58,033 nucleotides of DNA from Variovorax sp. E3 (GTDB lineage: Bacteria; Pseudomonadota; Gammaproteobacteria; Burkholderiales; Burkholderiaceae_C). The stretch lies in NCBI RefSeq assembly GCF_016082275.1, contig NZ_MOWM01000030.1, forward strand, positions 1-58,033, read 5' to 3'. Positions 36,215 through 46,118 of the stretch are shown here, piece by piece; positions within the stretch are counted from its first letter, which is position 1, and each line of letters starts with the position of its first letter. The translations under genes and the position numbers were made by a program. The notes under the pieces were generated by a model. That model worked only from the letters and a program-made list of their open reading frames with translations. It made no database searches and was not told the DNA's origin.

Positions 36215-37258
36215 TCAGCCTGGGAAATTCTCGGGGATCTTGGCCTTGCCGCGGGCTTCGGCTGCGGAGATGGTATTGCGGCGCACCAGGTCCGTCAGGT
36301 TCTGGTCCAGCGTCTGCATGCCCGAGCCCTGGCCGGTCTGGATGGTGGAGTACATCTGCGCCACCTTGGCCTCGCGGATCAGGTTGCGGATGGCCGGCGT
36401 GCCCAGCATGATCTCGTGCGCCGCCACGCGGCTCTGGCCGTCCTTGGTCTTGCACAGCGTCTGCGAGATCACCGCCTGCAGCGACTCCGACAGCATCGCG
36501 CGGATCATTTCCTTTTCTTCGCCCGGGAACACGTCGATGATCCGGTCGATGGTCTTGGCGGCCGACGAGGTGTGCAGCGTGCCGAACACCAGGTGGCCCG
36601 TCTCGGCCGCGGTCATGGCCAGGCGAATGGTTTCCAGGTCGCGCAACTCGCCCACCAGGATGGCGTCAGGGTCTTCGCGCAGGGCCGAGCGCAGCGCGTT
36701 GGAGAACGACAGCGTCATCGGGCCGACTTCACGCTGGTTGATCAGGCACTTCTTGGACTCGTGCACGAACTCGATCGGGTCTTCCACCGTGAGGATGTGG
36801 CCGTACTCGTTCTCGTTGAGGTAGTTGACCATCGCGGCCAGCGTGGTCGACTTGCCCGAGCCCGTGGGGCCCGTCACCAGCACCAGCCCGCGCGGCTTGA
36901 GCGCGAGTTCGCCGAAAATCTTGGGCGCGTTCAGCTGCTCCAGCGTGAGGATCTTCGAGGGAATGGTCCGGAACACCGCCGCCGCGCCGCGCGCCTGGTT
37001 GAAGGCGTTCACGCGAAAGCGCGCGAGGCCGTCGATCTCGAACGAGAAGTCGACCTCCAGGAACTCTTCGTAGTGCTTGCGGTGCGTGTCGCTCATGATG
37101 TCGTACACCATGGCGTGCACGCCCTTGTGGTCGAGCGCGTCGACGTTGATGCGGCGCACGTCGCCGTTCACGCGGATCATGGGCGGCAGGCCTGCGGAAA
37201 GGTGCAGGTCGGAGGCTTTGTTCTTGACGCTGAATGCCAGCAGTTGGGTGATGTCCAC
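36215..37258 (-). CDS. pilT: PilT, type IV pilus retraction ATPase
   Basis: 347 residues. Walker A GPTGSGKST at 130-138, Asp box LTVEDPIEFVHESKK, Walker B AILVGELRDLET and His box GHLVFGTLHTSSAA are complete. The C-terminal AIRNLIREAKVAQMYS is the conserved AIRNLIRE motif needed for retraction. GTG 37258 with GGAG 4 bases upstream gives VDITQLLAF, the normal PilT start. Confidence 0.95.
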   Translation of the reverse strand: MDITQLLAFSVKNKASDLHLSAGLPPMIRVNGDVRRINVDALDHKGVHAMVYDIMSDTHRKHYEEFLEVDFSFEIDGLARFRVNAFNQARGAAAVFRTIPSKILTLEQLNAPKIFGELALKPRGLVLVTGPTGSGKSTTLAAMVNYLNENEYGHILTVEDPIEFVHESKKCLINQREVGPMTLSFSNALRSALREDPDAILVGELRDLETIRLAMTAAETGHLVFGTLHTSSAAKTIDRIIDVFPGEEKEMIRAMLSESLQAVISQTLCKTKDGQSRVAAHEIMLGTPAIRNLIREAKVAQMYSTIQTGQGSGMQTLDQNLTDLVRRNTISAAEARGKAKIPENFPG

Positions 37259-37309
37259 GGGGCTCCTCGAATCGAGTTCGGTGACGTTTTGATACGATTT
37301 TGGACGATT

Positions 37310-38020
37310 ATGACGATGATTGGCGACGACCTCCAGCAAGTAAACAACCGGATCGCGAAGGCGTGTGTAACGGCCGGTCGCGACCCGGCCGCGGTGCGCT
37401 TGCTGGCGGTGTCCAAGACCTTCGGCCCCGAGGCCGTGCGCGAGGCGCATGCGGCGGGCCAGCGGGCCTTCGGCGAGAACTACGTGCAGGAGGGGCTGGA
37501 CAAGATCGCCGCCCTGGCTGACCTGCGCGCCAGCCTCGCGTGGCACTGCATCGGCCCTCTGCAGAGCAACAAGACGCGGCCCGTGGCCGAGCACTTCGAC
37601 TGGGTCCACAGCATCGACCGGCTCAAGATCGCCGAGCGTCTGTCGGCCCAGCGGCCGGCCCACCTGCCGCCGCTGAATGTATGCCTTCAGGTTAATGTGG
37701 ACGGCGGCGCGAACAAGTCGGGCGTGCCGCCCGAAGAGGCCGTGGCGCTCGCGCAGGCTGTGGCGGCGCTGCCACAACTTCGGCTGCGCGGGCTCATGGC
37801 CATACCGGAGCCGGCGGCGGATTTCGAAACCCAGCGCGAATTGTTCCTGCGCGCGCATGCGGTGTTCGAGGCGATCCGCGGCGCGGGCATCGCGGGCGCG
37901 GAACTCGACACGCTGTCGCTCGGCATGAGCGCCGACCTCGAGGCGGCGATCAGCGCGGGCAGCACGATGGTGCGCGTGGGCACCGCCATCTTCGGCGGCC
38001 GGGCGCGCAAGGCGGGCTGA
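37310..38020 (+). CDS. yggS: YggS-family PLP homeostasis protein
   Basis: 236 residues. LLAVSKTFGPEAVREAHAAGQ carries the PLP Lys; FGENYVQEGLDKI, WHCIGPLQSNKTR and LSLGMSADLEAAISAGSTMVR are the family blocks. It binds and buffers pyridoxal 5'-phosphate. It is divergent from pilT with a 51-base gap, a very common arrangement. ATG 37316 is an alternative start. Confidence 0.95.
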   Translation: MTMIGDDLQQVNNRIAKACVTAGRDPAAVRLLAVSKTFGPEAVREAHAAGQRAFGENYVQEGLDKIAALADLRASLAWHCIGPLQSNKTRPVAEHFDWVHSIDRLKIAERLSAQRPAHLPPLNVCLQVNVDGGANKSGVPPEEAVALAQAVAALPQLRLRGLMAIPEPAADFETQRELFLRAHAVFEAIRGAGIAGAELDTLSLGMSADLEAAISAGSTMVRVGTAIFGGRARKAG

Positions 38021-38033
38021 GCCGCGCCGCTGT

Positions 38034-38773
38034 TCAGCGCAGGAAGAACAGCACGCTCATCGTCAGCCCGGTGGCCGCGATGCCGCGCCGCAGCCACACG
38101 ACCGGCACCTTGCGCGCCACGCGCGCACCCGCATAGCCGCCCAGCAGCGCGGCGCCCATCATCACCGAGGCTTCGCGCCATGCGATGAGCCCGCCCCAGG
38201 CATACAGCGACACCGCGATCAGCGTGAGCAGCGCCGACACCTGGTTCTTCAGCCCGTTCATCGCATGCAGGTTCTTCTGGCCCAGCAGGCCGAACAGGGC
38301 CAGCAGCAGGATGCCGAGGCCGCCGTTGAAATAGCCGCCGTAGGCGTGACCGCGAACACGCCCAGCATGGCCGGCACGGGGTGCGCGGCCTGCGGCTTGT
38401 TCGACAGCGCCAGGCGCGGGCCGACCATGAACAGGAAGGTCGCCAGCAGCAACAGCCACGGCACCACGCGGCGGAAGGTGGCGTCGGGCGTCAGCAACAG
38501 CAGCACGGCGCCGGTGCTGCCGCCGAGCAGGCACAGCAGCGCGAGCTTCAGGGCCGAGAGGCCGGGCGGTGGCTGCGTGTCGGCGCGAAAGCCCCAGGCG
38601 CCCGCGATGTAGCCGGGCAGCAGCGCCAGCGTGCCCGTGGCGTTGGCGCTGACCGCCGGAATGCCGGTGAGCACCAGCGCGGGCAGGGTCAGGAAGCTGC
38701 CGCCGCCGGCCACCGCATTGAGCGCACCCGCGACGAAGGCCGCGACGACCAGCAGCGTCGTGTCGAAGAACAT
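38034..38773 (-). CDS. TSUP (TauE/SafE) permease (frameshifted)
   Basis: From ATG 38773: MFFDTTLLVVAAFVAGALNA and VAGGGSFLTLPALVL, the TSUP start. Near 38345 the frame is lost after LGVFAVT and resumes as AYGGYFNGGLGILLLALFG and MNGLKNQVSALLTLIAV to the stop at 38034. One missing base gives 246 residues with about 8 helices. GGYFNGGLGI is the diagnostic second repeat. It is the last gene of the catabolic set. Confidence 0.85.
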
Positions 38774-38783
38774 CGCGCGGACC

Positions 38784-39374
38784 TCAGGCGAAACCGCAGG
38801 CTTCGTCGAACGACAGCCGCGGGTGCCGCTCGAACAGCAGGGCCGCATCGCCGTGGCCGAGGTTGCACAGGAAGTTGGTCTTCACGGTGGTGCCGGCCCA
38901 GAAGGCCTGGTCGACCCCCTCGGTGTCGAAGCCCGACATCGGCCCGCAGTCGAGCCCGACGGCGCGCGCCGCGAGGATGAAGTAGCCCGCCTGCAGGCTC
39001 GCGTTGCGAAAGGCGGTGAGCGCGGCGTGCGCCTCCTTGCCGGGCGCGGTGAAGTGCGCCTGCATCGCGGGGTTGTGCGGAAACAGGCGCGGCAGTTCGC
39101 GGTGAAAGGCGGTGTCGAAACCGATGACGGCGGTGACGGGCGCCGTCATCGTCTTGTCGACGTTGCCGGGCGACAGCAGCGGCCGCAGCCGCGCGCGACC
39201 TTCGTCGGTGCGCACGAACACCACGCGCATCGGCGAGCAGTTGGCCGAGGTCGGGCCCCACTTCACCAGCTCGTAGACCTGGCGCAACTGCGCTTCGCTG
39301 ACCGGGCGCGGCAGCCAGCCGTTGTGGGACCGGGCCTGCCGGAAGAGGGTGTCGAGTGCGCTGTCGGAAATCAT
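38784..39374 (-). CDS. RutE-like nitroreductase (malonic semialdehyde reductase paralog)
   Basis: 196 residues, the length of E. coli Rut[37 protein letters not shown] and [16 protein letters not shown] match RutE block for block, so this is a second copy beside rutE at 12394. The physiological aldehyde may be malonic semialdehyde or a relative. Its ATG overlaps the upstream hydrolase stop as ATGA, so it works with that set of genes. Confidence 0.85.
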   Translation of the reverse strand: MISDSALDTLFRQARSHNGWLPRPVSEAQLRQVYELVKWGPTSANCSPMRVVFVRTDEGRARLRPLLSPGNVDKTMTAPVTAVIGFDTAFHRELPRLFPHNPAMQAHFTAPGKEAHAALTAFRNASLQAGYFILAARAVGLDCGPMSGFDTEGVDQAFWAGTTVKTNFLCNLGHGDAALLFERHPRLSFDEACGFA

Positions 39375-40240
39375 GAAGAAGCAGAAGAGGAAGCAGAAGC
39401 GGTGGGGTTCGTCGTGTCGAAGGACTGCATCAGCCGCAGCGCGGCCACGGCGATGGCGCCGTCGGGCTGCGTCAGCGCGTCCAGGATCGTGAAGTGGTCG
39501 AGGCCGGGGCAGGCGACGTGGCCCGCGTGAACGTGGCGCCAACTGCCCCGGATGGCGTCGAGCTGCATGTGAAGCCCGGGTTCTCGTCGCTGCTGATCGC
39601 GGTGAGCAGCGGCGCACCGGTGAGCGGCTTCAGCAGCGCGGGGCTCAGCGCCTGCACGCTGTGCGGCGTGAAGCGCGTGGCCTCCACCACCGAGGGCACC
39701 TGCAGCAGCGGACGCAGGTCGTACAGCGCGCTCACGCACATGGCGGCGGCAACGCCGGGCTCGGTCGCGAGCAGCATCGCGGCCAGGTGGCCGCCGGCCG
39801 AATGCCCGCAGGCGAACAGCCGGCCGGCGGGCGCGTTCCACTCGGCGTGGTGCGCGGCGAGCCACGTGGCTGCCCGGCGCACCTGCGCGACGATGGTTTC
39901 CACGCCCACGGCCGGGCACAGCGCGTAGTTGACCACCGCCACCGCATAGCCGGCCGCCGTGAACGGCGGCGCGACGATGGACGCGTCGGACTTGTCGAGC
40001 GAGCGCCAGTAGCCGCCGTGGATGTACATCAGCGTGCCGCGCGGGCGCCCTGCGGCAGGAACAGGTCGAGCCGCTCCATCGCATGCGGACCGTAGGCCAG
40101 GTCGAGCCGGCAGGGCGCGCCGGCGCGCACCGTGGCCGACGCGCGCGCCCAGCGTCGAAGATGCGCGGGTGGTGCGCAACGGCAAGGCGCGCGTTGTACA
40201 GCCGCTCGCCTTCCGGCAGCGGCGCGGCGTCGGTGTTCAT
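39371..40240 (-). CDS. Alpha/beta hydrolase, formamidase/esterase-like (three frameshifts)
   Basis: From ATG 40240: [20 protein letters not shown] and HHPRIFDA, then the frame changes near 40150, 40048 and 39570. Joined in order the pieces read [67 protein letters not shown] and [20 protein letters not shown] is the oxyanion motif, GHSAGG the nucleophile and GLDHF the His, as in kynurenine formamidase-like esterases. Three single-base deletions restore 290 residues. The net shift returns to the starting frame, so the start and stop agree. Confidence 0.78.
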   Translation of the reverse strand: MNTDAAPLPEGERLYNARLAVAHHPRIFDAGRARRPRCAPARPAGSTWPTVRMRWSGSTCSCRRAPARHADVHPRRLLALARQVRRVHRRAAVHGGRLCGGGGQLRAVPGRGRGNHRRAGAPGSHVARRAPRRVERARRPAVRLRAFGRRPPGRDAARDRARRCRRHVRERAVRPASAAAGALGGGGHALHAAQRAGAEPRAAEAAHRCAAAHRDQQRREPGLHMQLDAIRGSWRHVHAGHVACPGLDHFTILDALTQPDGAIAVAALRLMQSFDTTNPTASASSSASS

Positions 40241-40248
40241 GCGCGGCG

Positions 40249-41141
40249 TCAGGCGGTGGCCGCGATGCGCTGGACCACGGCTTCGAGGTCGGCGCGCACC
40301 TTCTCGGGCAGCGCGGCCACGGGCGGGCGCGTCGGCCCGGCGCTGCGGCCCGCGAGCGTCATCGCTTCCTTGATGACCACCGGGAACGAACCCCAGGCCC
40401 ATGCCGCGCGCAGCGGCGCGAACGCGTTCGACAGGCGCAACGCCTCTTCGTGCTTGCCGGCGCGCAGCGCGTCGTACATGCGCACCATGAGTTCGGGGAA
40501 CACGTTGGCCGCCGGTGAGATGGTGCCCTGCGCGCCGTGGAACATCATCGACAGCGCGATGGTGTCGCGGCCCGAGAACAGCAGCGCGGGACGCGGCGCG
40601 GTCAGCAGGTATTCGATCGACTGCGTGAGGTCGCCGCCCGAGTCCTTCATGCCCACGATGTTGTCGGCCGCCCGCATGCAGCGCGCGAGCGTGGCCGGCA
40701 GCACGTTGACGCTGGTGCGGGGCGGGTTGTTGTAGAGCATCACCGGCAGCCTGGTGGCACGGGCCACGGCGGTGTAGTGCGCCACCAGCTCTTCCTGCGT
40801 GGGCTGCACGAAGTAGGGCGTGATCACCAGCGCCAGGTCGGCGCCCATGGCTTCGGCCGCCTGCGTGAGCGCGATGGCCTGGCGCGTGGTGGCGCCGCCG
40901 GTGCCTGCGTAGAGCGGCACGCGGCCGTCGATGGCGCGCATCGACAGCTCCAGCAGCCGGATGTGCTCGGCCGTGTCGAGCGCGAAGAACTCGCCCTGCT
41001 GCCGGCCACCGAGATGCCGTGCACGCCGGCCTGGATGTAGCTTTCGATGAGTTCGCCCACGCGGTGCTCGTCCAGCCTGTGGTCCGCGGTGAAGGGGGTG
41101 GCCATGGCCGGCACGACCCCGTGGAATTTCGATGTGTTCAA
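40249..41141 (-). CDS. DapA/dihydrodipicolinate synthase-family aldolase (frameshifted)
   Basis: TTG 41141, with GGAG nine bases upstream, gives MNTSKFHGVVPAMATPFTAD. Near 41000 the frame is lost after GISVAGS and resumes as GEFFALDTAEHIRLLELSMR. The Schiff-base Lys is in GMKDSGGDL and the Tyr in MLYNNPPRTS. One missing C gives 297 residues. It is a class I aldolase or lyase of a pyruvate-type substrate; context suggests catabolism rather than lysine synthesis. Confidence 0.85.
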
Positions 41142-41178
41142 GAAAGAATGCTCCGGAAAATGGAAGTCGTCGGGCGCG

Positions 41179-41946
41179 TCAGTCCACGCCCATCAGGTGG
41201 CCCAGTTGCACCACGTAGTGGCCGAAGGCGGCCGCTTCCTTGGTGGTGCGCGGGTCGCGCGGGCGCGGCAGGTCGATGCGGATGTCCTCGACCACGCGGC
41301 CCGGCCGCTCGGACATCACCAGCACGCGGTCCGACAGGAACACGGCCTCCGAAATGCTGTGCGTGATGAGGATCACCGTCTGCCGCATCTCCTGCCACAG
41401 GCGCAGCAGCTCGACGTTGAGCTGGTCGCGCGTGAGTGCGTCGAGCGCGCCGAAGGGCTCGTCCAGCAGCAGCACCTTGGGGCGCATCACCAGGATTTGC
41501 CCGAGCGCGGCGCGCTGGCGCATGCCGCCCGAAAGCTCGTGCGGGTAGTTGCGGCGGAACTTCTCCAGCTTCAGGATCGGCAGCAGCGCCTCGACGCGCT
41601 CGTCGATGTCCTTCTTCGGCAGCTTGCGCACCTCGGCCGCGAGGCGGATGTTGGCCTCCACGGTTTCCCAGGGCAGCATGTTGTGCGTCTGGAAGACCAC
41701 GCCCACGTCGTCCGACATCTGCGTCTGCGCGTGGTCGAACACGCGCACGTCGCCGCCCGCGTCGGGCTGGATCAGCCCGGCCACGATGCGCAGCAGGGTG
41801 CTCTTGCCGCAGCCGCTCGGCCCGAGGATCGAGACGAACTCGCCACGCGGCACGCTGAAGTCCACCTGGTCCAGCGCCCGCACGCCCTGGCGCGCGTCGA
41901 AGGTCTTGGCGACCCCGCGCACGCTGACGGCGGTGGCCGTGGTCAT
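41179..41946 (-). CDS. ABC transporter ATP-binding protein, NitT/TauT type
   Basis: 255 residues from ATG 41946. Walker A GPSGCGKST, Q-loop VVFQTHNMLPWETV, signature LSGGMRQRA, Walker B VLLLDEPFGALD and H-loop LITHSISEAVFLSDRV are complete. LPWETVxxNI is typical of the SsuB/TauB/NrtD group. ATG 42009 would add 21 residues and overlap the VOC gene. It powers the permease at 42445. Confidence 0.93.
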   Translation of the reverse strand: MTTATAVSVRGVAKTFDARQGVRALDQVDFSVPRGEFVSILGPSGCGKSTLLRIVAGLIQPDAGGDVRVFDHAQTQMSDDVGVVFQTHNMLPWETVEANIRLAAEVRKLPKKDIDERVEALLPILKLEKFRRNYPHELSGGMRQRAALGQILVMRPKVLLLDEPFGALDALTRDQLNVELLRLWQEMRQTVILITHSISEAVFLSDRVLVMSERPGRVVEDIRIDLPRPRDPRTTKEAAAFGHYVVQLGHLMGVD

Positions 41947-41987
41947 GGCGCCGGCCGCGGCTTCACCGGTTGCAACGGCGCCAGGTT

Positions 41988-42389
41988 TCACTTCTTCGCT
42001 CCGACCCATCCGCCTTCGGAGATGTCGAACACCACGCCGTCGAGGTCGCGAAACTTCATCTCGTAGTAAAGGCTCTTCTTGTCGTGCGGCAGGTCCATGA
42101 AGAAGGTGCCGCCGTTGTCCTCGATGGTCTTGCGCTGCGCCTCGAGGTCGTCGCACCAGAAACCGAAGTGGTGCGTGCCGATCCAGTCCTTGCCGCGCTC
42201 CAGGCCCGCGGCTTCGTCGGTCTTGTAGTTCAGCAGCGCCAGGCAGATGGTGCCGTCCGACAGGTACACGCCGTCGGCGATGGGCGAGTGCGTGGGCTCG
42301 ACGATGGTGAGCCCGAAGACCTCGCTGTAGAACTTGGCGGCCTTGTGCGGATCGGGAACCGCGACGGCGATGTGACGTAGTTTGGCCAT
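41988..42389 (-). CDS. VOC-family protein (glyoxalase/dioxygenase superfamily)
   Basis: 133 residues, a single pair of beta-alpha-beta-beta-beta modules. Likely metal ligands are His6 (LRHIAVAV) and His73 or His74 (GTHHFGFW) with Asp122 in GVVFDISEGG. The motif FYSEVFGLTIVE is typical of VOC proteins. The reaction is unknown. It lies between permease and ATPase genes of one importer, which suggests it acts on the imported compound. Confidence 0.8.
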   Translation of the reverse strand: MAKLRHIAVAVPDPHKAAKFYSEVFGLTIVEPTHSPIADGVYLSDGTICLALLNYKTDEAAGLERGKDWIGTHHFGFWCDDLEAQRKTIEDNGGTFFMDLPHDKKSLYYEMKFRDLDGVVFDISEGGWVGAKK

Positions 42390-42444
42390 GGGGATGTCTC
42401 CTGAAGTTGAAATAGGAAAGAGAAAAAAGGAAGAAGTGCGAGGC

Positions 42445-43212
42445 TCAGAGCCCGCGCCACCAGACGCGCTTGGCGGCCAGCTCGACCAGCACGTAGAGCA
42501 GCCCGGCCACGACCGAGATCACCACCAGCGCCGCGAACAGGTAGTCGGTGCGCGCATTGGCGTTGGCCTCGAGGATGAGGTGGCCGAGCCCGCGCTCCGA
42601 GCCGACGAACTCGCCCACGATGGCGCCGATGACGGCCAGCGGCATCGCCGACTTGCAGCCGTCCATGATCGAGGGCAGCGCCGAGGGCACGTACAGGCGG
42701 CGAAAGGTGGTCCAGGCCGGCGCGCGGATCGCGCGAAAGTGCTCCACCAGGTGCGCCGGCGTGCCGGCCAGCCCGCCCATGGTGGCGATCACCACAGGGA
42801 AGAAGGCGAACAGGAAGGCCATCAGGATCTTCGAGGTGTCGCCGTAGCCGAACCAGATCACCATCAGCGGCGCCAGCGCGATCTTGGGCAGGCCCTGGAA
42901 CACCACGATCAGCGGATACAGCATGCGCCGCACCACCGGCACCGCATGGATGGCCAGCCCCAGCAGCACGCCGCCGATCGCGGCCAGCGCGAAGCCGGCC
43001 AGCACCTCCTGCGTGGTGACCCACGACTGCGCGAGCAGCGCCATGCGGTTGCTCCACAGGCTGTCGAGCACCTGCGACAGCGGCGGCAGCAGGTAGCGCT
43101 TGATGCCGAACACGTCGACCGATTTCTCCCACAGCACGGCCAGCACGATGAAGAGCAGCGCGGGGTCGGTGAAGCGCCGCCAGGCTTCGGAACGCGGCAC
43201 GGGTTGGTTCAT
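42445..43212 (-). CDS. ABC transporter permease, NitT/TauT type
   Basis: 255 residues with six membrane helices. The EAA loop is visible as HFRAIRAPAWTTFRRLYVPSALPSIMDG-type text within residues 160-190. FQGLPKIALAPLMVIWFGYGDTSKI is the SsuC/TauC signature. It forms the channel for the substrate delivered by the protein at 43825. Confidence 0.93.
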   Translation of the reverse strand: MNQPVPRSEAWRRFTDPALLFIVLAVLWEKSVDVFGIKRYLLPPLSQVLDSLWSNRMALLAQSWVTTQEVLAGFALAAIGGVLLGLAIHAVPVVRRMLYPLIVVFQGLPKIALAPLMVIWFGYGDTSKILMAFLFAFFPVVIATMGGLAGTPAHLVEHFRAIRAPAWTTFRRLYVPSALPSIMDGCKSAMPLAVIGAIVGEFVGSERGLGHLILEANANARTDYLFAALVVISVVAGLLYVLVELAAKRVWWRGL

Positions 43213-43282
43213 TTGTCTTGTCTCCGGATCTCTGTCTTTTTGTCTTCGTCGTCTTCTGCTGTCGGGGCGCCGCGTCCGGCGC

Positions 43283-43813
43283 TCAGCGCCTGGGGCCCCA
43301 CTCGGGCGGCGGCACCACGAACTTGTCGAAGTGCCACTGGTCGAAGGCCGCGAGGTCGTTCTTCCATACGCGCGGCGTGTAGGGCTGCGCGGGCGTCACC
43401 TGCACCATCTCCGCGTAGAACTCGCAGTAGTTGCCGTCGGGGTCCTTGAACACCAGGAACAGGTTCTCGCCGGGGCCGTGCTTGCCGATGCCGCGCACGA
43501 TGTCCACGCCGTGCTCCTGCAGAAAGCGCGCGGCCTCCTCGATCTCGGCGAGCGAGCCCAGCTGGTAGGAGAAGTGCTCCAGCCCCGGGCGGCCGGGCGT
43601 GTAGGTGGCGCCGTGCTGCGGATCGCCGGGCGGGATCTGCGCGAGCGCAAGGTCGTGGTGGTCCTGGCCGCAGCGCAGGAAGGCCATCTGGTCCTCGATG
43701 TGGTCGGACACCTGGAGGCCGACGATCTCTGTATAGAAGCGCACCGAGGCCTTCAGGTCGCGCACGTTGAGCACGACATGGCCGAGGCGTTGGGGGCGGG
43801 GGCGTTGGGCCAT
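43283..43813 (-). CDS. VOC-family extradiol dioxygenase-like protein
   Basis: 176 residues from ATG 43813, which has AAGGA six bases upstream; ATG 43828 overlaps the previous stop. His12 (GHVVLNVRDL), His80 (GLEHFSYQL) and Glu131 (GNYCEFYAE) form the 2-His-1-carboxylate iron site of type I extradiol dioxygenases. One domain only is present, shorter than two-domain catechol dioxygenases. It may cleave a catechol-like ring of the imported substrate (inference). Confidence 0.8.
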   Translation of the reverse strand: MAQRPRPQRLGHVVLNVRDLKASVRFYTEIVGLQVSDHIEDQMAFLRCGQDHHDLALAQIPPGDPQHGATYTPGRPGLEHFSYQLGSLAEIEEAARFLQEHGVDIVRGIGKHGPGENLFLVFKDPDGNYCEFYAEMVQVTPAQPYTPRVWKNDLAAFDQWHFDKFVVPPPEWGPRR

Positions 43814-43824
43814 CGTGGGTTCCT

Positions 43825-44844
43825 TCATGGCGTGAGCAGGTCGTTGGTGTAGGTGTCCTGCGGCTTCACCTTGCCGTTCAGGCCGAAGGCCTTGTCGACG
43901 AATTGCACGGTGCTGCGCATGCGGTCCTCGCGCAGGTAGCCCATGCCGTTGGCCTTGGCCTGCGGATCGACCAGCAGGTCGCCCATGTCCTTGATCTGGG
44001 CCAGGGCCACGGCGCGGTCGGTGGTGGGGAAGGCCTTGACCATCAGGTCGGCCGCCTTCTCCGGGTTGGCCAGCGCGTAGGCATAGCCGCGGTACGACGC
44101 GCGCAGGAACTTCTTCACCACGTCGGGCCGCTTGCTGATCACGTCCTCGCTGGTGGCGAAGCCGCTGCCGTAGGCGTCCAGCCCGAAGTCGCCGTACTCG
44201 ATCCAGCCCAGGGTCACGCCGGCGGCATTGGCCTGCTTCTGCGTGACGGCGCGGTTGCTCGCGCGCCAGCATTCGGCCAGGTCGATGCGCCCTTCGATGA
44301 GCGAGGCGTCGACCACCGCCGGGTCCATGCGCAGCAGCCGGATGCTGTCCTTGGGCTGGCCGTTCTGCTCGAGCCACGCCGGCACCACGTTGTGCACCGG
44401 CGAGGCCGAGCCGCCGCCGAGCACCAGGCCCTTCATGTCGGCCGGCGTCTTCGGCCGGTGGCGCTTGGTGTCGAAGCAGATGCCGGCCGGCCAGCGCGTG
44501 TTGAGCGCGCCCACCATGCGGATCTTGCCGCCGTTGGCGCGGTTGAGCACCAGGCTGATCGGGTCGACATAGCCGAACTCGAACTGCCCCTGGTCGAGCT
44601 CGTTGGCGGTGCGGTTGCCGCCGTAGCCGCGCACGATGGTGGCGTCCAGCCCGAGCTCGCGAAAGAAGCCCTGCTCCTTCGCGACGATGACGCCGACCGA
44701 GCTGCCCTGCGGCAGCCAGGCCATGTTGTAGGTGATCTTTTCCTGCGCGGCGGCGGGGCTCGCGGCGGCAAACAGCGCCGCCGCGGCGATACCCGTCAGG
44801 GCGCGCGCGAAAGCGGCGGCGAGTCCTCTGTGAGGTGGGTGCAT
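43825..44844 (-). CDS. ABC transporter substrate-binding protein, NMT1/THI5-like
   Basis: 339 residues. The signal peptide (GIAAAALFAAASPAAA) ends before QEKITYNMAW. WLPQGSSVGVIVAKEQGFFREL and FEFGYVDPISLVLNRANGG match the NMT1/THI5/SsuA periplasmic fold. Such proteins bind pyrimidine precursors, sulfonates, nitrate or aromatic acids. ATG 44844 is preferred. It is followed by the dioxygenase-like and permease genes. Confidence 0.9.
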   Translation of the reverse strand: MHPPHRGLAAAFARALTGIAAAALFAAASPAAAQEKITYNMAWLPQGSSVGVIVAKEQGFFRELGLDATIVRGYGGNRTANELDQGQFEFGYVDPISLVLNRANGGKIRMVGALNTRWPAGICFDTKRHRPKTPADMKGLVLGGGSASPVHNVVPAWLEQNGQPKDSIRLLRMDPAVVDASLIEGRIDLAECWRASNRAVTQKQANAAGVTLGWIEYGDFGLDAYGSGFATSEDVISKRPDVVKKFLRASYRGYAYALANPEKAADLMVKAFPTTDRAVALAQIKDMGDLLVDPQAKANGMGYLREDRMRSTVQFVDKAFGLNGKVKPQDTYTNDLLTP

Positions 44845-44918
44845 GTTGTCTCCATACGTTGTTGTCGTTCGCTGTCTTCTGAAAGCAGGGGCCGCATCGG
44901 CCCCCCGGGTGCCGGCGC

Positions 44919-45855
44919 TTAGACGCGCTCTGCTTGCACCTGGTTGGACAGCTGTCCGATGCCTTCGATGCTCGCGACCAGCCGGTCGCCCGCGTTCAGG
45001 TAGACGCCGCGGCCCATGCCCACGCCGGTCGGCGTGCCGGTGGCGATCACGTCGCCCGGCTCGAGCGTGACGATGGTCGACAGGTAGGCGATCTGCTCGC
45101 GCACGGTCCAGATCATGTTGGCCGTGCTGTCCTGCTGCATCGGCTCGCCGTTGACGTCCAGGCGCATGTTCACGGCCTGCGGGTCGGGGATCTGCCAGGC
45201 GGGCACGAGCCAGGGGCCGATGGGCGCGAAGGTGTCGTGGCACTTGCCCTGGAACCAGTCGTGCTTGAACGGGTAGTCGCCGCGGATGTTGAGGTCGCGC
45301 GCCGAGATGTCGTTGACGATGGTGTAGCAGGCCACCGCGTCGAGCGCGTCCTCGACCGACACGCGCCGGCAGCGCTTGCCGATGACCGCGGCCAGCTCCA
45401 CTTCCCAGTCGAGCTTGCTGGTCTCGGGCGGCATCTGGATGGTCTCGCCGTCGCCGATGACGGTGTTCGACAGCTTCAGGAACATGTAGGGCTTGCTCTG
45501 CGACTTGGCCGCCAGCACCGTGCCCATTTCGTTGGCATGCGAGGCGTAGTTGGAGGCCGCGCAGAAGATGCGGTTGGGCACGTAGGGCGCGGCCACGGCC
45601 GAGGCGCCACCTTCGACCGGCCGGATCGCGCCCGATGCCGCGAGCGACGCGGCCACCGGCGTGGCGTCGCGCAGCCAGGCCTGGGCGGTGGCCCAGTCCC
45701 GCAGCATGGCTTCGACGCCGCCCGAAAGCCAGTCGGGCGAGGCCGCGGCAGGCCCGCGGCCAGCGCGGCCTCCAGGTCGTAGAGCCGGTTGTCGATCACC
45801 AGGCGGGGGCCAGGCGGTCGGTGCGGCGGTAGGTGGCAAGTGCGATCCAGGACAT
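44919..45855 (-). CDS. Fumarylacetoacetate hydrolase-family protein (two frameshifts)
   Basis: ATG 45855 has GGAG 7 bases upstream and gives MSWIALATYRRTDRLAPA; the frame then shifts near 45808 (LVIDNRLYDLEAALAAGLP) and again near 45745 (AASPDWLSGGVEAML). The C-terminal domain is intact: FCAASNYASHANEMG, LDWEVELAAVIGKRCR with metal-binding Glu residues, NDISARDLN and TGTPTGVGMGRGVYL. With two bases restored it is 312 residues. Members hydrolyse C-C bonds of diketo acids or isomerise enol acids; this fits a ring-cleavage product downstream of the VOC dioxygenase. Confidence 0.88.
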
Positions 45856-45918
45856 TCGATGACTCCTATTTTTTGATTGAACGAAATCCGTGAACTGTAT
45901 TTTGCATTCAGTATCTGC

Positions 45919-45934
45919 AAATTGTGTGCAATTT
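45919..45934. promoter_or_regulatory. Candidate GntR operator before the FAH-family gene
   Basis: AAATTGTGTGCAATTT is a perfect inverted repeat (AAATTG/CAATTT) 64 bases upstream of the FAH-family start, in a 263-base AT-richer gap. It resembles the palindrome ATTGTCGACAAT before the gntR gene, as expected if one GntR regulator controls both. Confidence 0.55.
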
Positions 45935-46118
45935 TATGATCCGGTGTTCAAGAAGGTCAAGAATTTGTCGTGGACGACGACTGAAGGCGCGAAAGAAGGG
46001 CGCACGGACGCGCCGCCGGACTGGCGGGCAAATGACGGGGGAGGCGTGCGCGCGAGAAGCGCGCCCATGAGGGCGCGGTGCGCGGATGTGCGGGGTGCCG
46101 GGCATGCGCCGGCCGGTG

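Noticed and set aside
36416..38020. A 534-codon frame covering pilT antisense and yggS
   Set aside because: Only the part from 37310 (yggS) is real; the upstream extension is antisense to pilT.
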